This document shows, piece by piece, positions 61,232 through 64,000 of a stretch of DNA of 64,000 nucleotides. The stretch covers positions 863,001 to 927,000 of the forward strand of contig CP038132.1 in assembly GCA_004519485.1 (NCBI GenBank), written 5' to 3'. The notes beneath the pieces are model-generated. The model made no database searches. It saw only the letters and a list, made by a program, of their open reading frames with translations, and was not told the origin of the DNA. Positions within the stretch are counted from its first letter, which is position 1; every line of letters starts with the position of its first letter. A program made the position numbers and the translations under genes. Source of the DNA: Nannochloropsis oceanica (taxonomy: Eukaryota > Sar > Eustigmatophyceae > Eustigmatales > Monodopsidaceae).

Positions 61232-64000
61232 TTATACAGCCACCACGCCTTCCTTTTCCTTCTCTTTTTCCTTCTCCTTTCTCTTCTCTACCTCTGAACG
61301 CCCTCTTCCACCATGCCCATCCTCCCAGGTGCCTCCCTCCAGCGCCCCTGCCACCGCCCGGGCTTTCAATATCATTTCTTCGTACTCCTTCTCTCGGTCT
61401 GACATGGCGACGATCGCGCCTCCCGCCCCCACAGTCACGACTCCCGGCGCACACACCGCCGTCCGTATCACAATGTTCAAATCAGCCGCCAGACCGTCCA
61501 TAGCCACATAACCCAATGCCCCGCTGTATGGCCCGCGTTCCCGCCCTCCCTCTAACCTCGAAATGATCTCCATCGTTCTCTTCTTGGGCGCGCCCGTCAT
61601 GGAGCCACCTGGAAACGACGCTACCATCGCGTCTATCGCATCCTTATCCTCCGCCAACACACCCGTCACCGTCGAGACCAGCTGGTGCACAGTCGCATAC
61701 GTCTCCACGGCCATCAGTCGTGGTACTTTCACCGTACCCGGACGTGCGATGCGGGAGATATCATTTCGAACCAGGTCGACAATCATGAGATTCTCCGCGC
61801 GATTTTTCTCGCAGGCGGCCAGGCCGGCGGCGAGCACTGCGTCCTCCTCAGCCGTTTGCCCGCGACGGACCGTGCCTTTGATAGGCTTAGACTCCACCTG
61901 ACGACTCGCTCGGGTCACGCGCAAAAAGCGCTCGGGAGAGGAACAGCAGACGGCCACCGCAGGCGCACCAGGAGTTGCAACAACAGGATCAACACCGCCT
62001 TCCCTCCCTTCCTCCCTTCCTCCCTCCCCGTTCTGCGCCTGCCGCAGTCGCCCCTGCGGGTCATGCCGCAGGTACGCCGAAAAGGGCGCCGGGTTCTTGC
62101 GACGCAGCCGACGGTAGAGGTAGAAGGGATCGAGGGATGAGGGCAGGTCCGCAGCCAGTTGCCCTGTCAAGCAGACTTCGTACGTCTCACCGGCGGCGAT
62201 GAGCTCCAGGCACTGGTCGACGCGCTGCTTGTACTCTGTAGGAGAGACAAGGGATTTAAACGCCAGCCCCAAGGCCGGGGATGGTGAAGGAGGAGTTGAA
62301 CGAGGAAGCAGGTCGCCCTGGTGCTCGTGGTAATGCCTCCCTCCCTCGTCACCCGCTCCACGCTGTTCCCCTACAATCGCCCACACCCTGTCCTCCGTAT
62401 GCCGTAACCATGCCTCGGCGGCTTCTTCGCAATCTTTTCCTCCCTCCTTCTCCACCACCGCCACCAGCGTCAATGTCCCTGCCACGTGGTCAAACGCAAG
62501 TAGCCGGTCCGCGAACACAAAGGCAGCATCCGGCGTCGTCTTCACCTGTGCCACCGCCCCGCCTTCCCGCCCTCCCTCCCTCCCTCCCTCCCCCGGCTCC
62601 TCTTCCTCCTCCTCCTCTCCTCGTTGCAACCGCAAACAATCGTCTTTAAGTTCGTAACCAAAGTATCCTACATACCCACCCCAGAAGTCAGGCAGGCCGT
62701 TTGTAGGTACCCCTCCATCCTCCCCACCCTCCTTCCTTCCCTCCCCTTCCTCCCCTAAGAAGGAAAACGTGATTCCCCCTTCTCTGAATGCACGGGTGGC
62801 GTTCTGAAGGTGATCGAAGAGAGTCCCACCTCTCTCCTCCCTCACGACCTGCCCATCCCGCCCTCGCACCACGCGGAGTAGCGAAGAGGAGGAAGAGGAG
62901 GAGGAGGAGGAGGAGGAGGAAGAAGAAGAAGAGGAGGAGGGAGGGAGGGAGGGAGGGGAAGGTAGGTAGTATTCAACCACATGCGCCAACCCCGAGCCCG
63001 ATGCCGCGTCTCCCATGTAAGAAAACCTTCCCCCCATCGCTGGCGGGACCAATGCACTCTCTCCCTCCTCCTCTTCCCCTCCTCCCCTCCTTCCCTCCTC
63101 CCCCCACGCCGCATCGCTAACCTGAGTGGCACTGCTATCGAGCCAAAATGCCGTATCTTGTCCCGCATACAAAGAGGCAAACAGGGCTTCCGATAGGGCC
63201 TTTCCCTTCTTCCTTCCCACCCCCGGCACCCTCCCAAGGCGCCGTACCATGACGTGATATTTTGGGGTACTGCTCAAAGGGGCAGAAGGAGCAGTGGAGG
63301 GATGAGTGGAAGAAGGAGAAGAGGAGGGCTTCTCGGCTTCCAACATCATGGCAGCGAATGTAGGCACATTTTTATCCACATACACCCCTATTGTCGCCCT
63401 GTCTTGCTCCCTCCCTCCTGCCCTCGCCCGAGCCCTCTCCCGCGTTAGCCGATAGAAGTTTCGAAGCAATGCATGGCCGTGCTGTGTCCCGATCGACTCC
63501 GGGTGGAATTGCACCCCATAGTGCGGCCTTGTCTTGTGCTGCAGTCCCATCAAGATCCCGTCCGCCGTCCACGCCGTTTCCATCAACGGCCAGTCCCTTC
63601 CCTCCTTCCCTCCCTCCCTCCCTCCTCCTCCCCCTCTAGGAGCAGGCGGATCCACAACAAGCGAGTGGTACCGCACCGCCGCGAAGTCCTGCGGAAGATT
63701 CGCAAAAACTCCTTCCCCTGTGTGTGTAATCCTCGACAACCTCCCGTGCACCGGTCCTTTCGGTGCACGTCGCACGGTTCCACCATGTAAGAAACCGAGG
63801 CCTTGATGCCCCAAGCAGATGCCGAGCACAGGAATATCCATCTCAAGCTCTAACGCCGCGCGGGAAAGGCCGAAATCTGATGGTACATCTGGCGATCCGG
63901 GGCCTGGGGAGATAACAATATTGTCGAATGGGAAGTAGGAGGAGGAGGAGGAAGAAGAAAAGGAGGAGGACGAAGGGGTATGGGCAGCGAGGAGGCGGGC
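61232..64000 (-). CDS. Aminodeoxychorismate synthase, PabA-PabB fusion, 5' end outside window
   Basis: The frame is open to the right edge, so only the start is missing; at least 922 codons are present without introns. First comes the glutamine amidotransferase part: ISPGPGSPD, then GICLGHQGLG with the nucleophilic Cys, YHSLVV, and QFHPESIGTQHG with the His and Glu of the triad. The chorismate-binding part follows: SPTEYKQRVDQCLELIAAGE, SSPERFLRV, SKPIKGTVRRG, ENLMIVDLVRNDI, FPGGSMTGAPKKRTMEII and GALGYVAMDGLAADLNIVIR. PIKGT carries the Lys that marks aminodeoxychorismate synthase; anthranilate synthase has Ala there. The enzyme converts chorismate and glutamine to 4-amino-4-deoxychorismate for folate, probably in the plastid as in plants. 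Ser-rich and Glu/Gly-rich inserts interrupt surface loops. Confidence 0.93.
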   Translation of the reverse strand, partial: ARLLAAHTPSSSSFSSSSSSSYFPFDNIVISPGPGSPDVPSDFGLSRAALELEMDIPVLGICLGHQGLGFLHGGTVRRAPKGPVHGRLSRITHTGEGVFANLPQDFAAVRYHSLVVDPPAPRGGGGGREGGKEGRDWPLMETAWTADGILMGLQHKTRPHYGVQFHPESIGTQHGHALLRNFYRLTRERARARAGGREQDRATIGVYVDKNVPTFAAMMLEAEKPSSSPSSTHPSTAPSAPLSSTPKYHVMVRRLGRVPGVGRKKGKALSEALFASLYAGQDTAFWLDSSATQVSDAAWGEEGRRGGGEEEEGESALVPPAMGGRFSYMGDAASGSGLAHVVEYYLPSPPSLPPSSSSSSSSSSSSSSSSSSSLLRVVRGRDGQVVREERGGTLFDHLQNATRAFREGGITFSFLGEEGEGRKEGGEDGGVPTNGLPDFWGGYVGYFGYELKDDCLRLQRGEEEEEEEPGEGGREGGREGGAVAQVKTTPDAAFVFADRLLAFDHVAGTLTLVAVVEKEGGKDCEEAAEAWLRHTEDRVWAIVGEQRGAGDEGGRHYHEHQGDLLPRSTPPSPSPALGLAFKSLVSPTEYKQRVDQCLELIAAGETYEVCLTGQLAADLPSSLDPFYLYRRLRRKNPAPFSAYLRHDPQGRLRQAQNGEGGREEGREGGVDPVVATPGAPAVAVCCSSPERFLRVTRASRQVESKPIKGTVRRGQTAEEDAVLAAGLAACEKNRAENLMIVDLVRNDISRIARPGTVKVPRLMAVETYATVHQLVSTVTGVLAEDKDAIDAMVASFPGGSMTGAPKKRTMEIISRLEGGRERGPYSGALGYVAMDGLAADLNIVIRTAVCAPGVVTVGAGGAIVAMSDREKEYEEMILKARAVAGALEGGTWEDGHGGRGRSEVEKRKEKEKEKEKEGVVAV

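Noticed and set aside
61232-64000. Anthranilate synthase (TrpE/TrpG) instead of aminodeoxychorismate synthase
   Set aside because: The PIKGT motif with Lys and the amidotransferase-first fusion order are those of PabA-PabB.

Overview
The window is nuclear DNA from a eukaryote. It has spliceosomal introns (GT-AG and one GC-AG), eukaryote-only proteins (gamma-SNAP, GET3, IFT172, RBR ligase, START, USP) and a nuclear-type tRNA-Thr with a Pol III T-run and no encoded CCA. The biosynthetic genes (PabA-PabB fusion, acetylornithine deacetylase) and the plant-like aprataxin with a macro domain point to a photosynthetic protist. High GC, short intergenic spaces and GGGA/TCCC microsatellites that run into coding sequence (Glu-Gly-Arg-rich and Ser-Leu-Pro-rich runs) resemble what I remember of Nannochloropsis/Microchloropsis (eustigmatophytes). 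That organism call is inference.

Layout: 1-1158 (+) 3' part of a PUB-UBX protein; 1996-3540 (-) gamma-SNAP with a long tail; 3795-4331 (-) doubtful ORF; 4584-7946 (+) transportin-like HEAT protein with an F-box-like N-terminus; 8716-10100 (-) unrecognised three-exon gene; 10928-12683 (+) two-exon, possibly plastid gene; 13472-16972 (-) large TPR-like protein; 17395-19014 (+) aprataxin; 19170-22150 (-) secreted protein; 22961-25679 (-) acetylornithine deacetylase, nine exons; 26000-27432 (+) METTL21-type methyltransferase; 27886-30668 (-) START protein, nine exons; 30.7-34.4 kb decayed region with an OSCA/CSC1-like pseudogene; 34435-36649 (+) RNF14-like RBR ligase; 36913-39308 (-) GET3, six exons; 39888-41299/41415 (+) F-box/LRR protein with a frame break; 41798-43042 (-) GT15-like glycosyltransferase; 44771-44841 (+) tRNA-Thr(UGU); 45475-48867 (+) shortened IFT172; 49077-50297 (-) mitochondrial uL15; 50875-60499 (+) USP32-type deubiquitinase in 20 exons; 61232-64000 (-) aminodeoxychorismate synthase, 5' end beyond the window.

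The genes are not an operon. Several loosely share protein quality control and membrane traffic (UBX cofactor, gamma-SNAP, RBR ligase, GET3, F-box protein, USP32), but nothing in the sequence shows co-regulation. Intron content is uneven: several long genes are intronless while their neighbours have 9 to 20 exons.

Exon boundaries were worked out by hand from splice consensus and reading phase. They close in frame for NAOD, METTL21, START, RBR, GET3, uL15m and the 10928 gene. The USP32 gene closes except at a 21-base C run. The most unusual observations are the IFT172 without its second propeller, the F-box/transportin combination, GET3 without its zinc CxxC, the USP32 gene with both ends predicted to be lipidated and with duplicated exon fragments in its introns, and the G-rich-donor/C-rich-acceptor introns.
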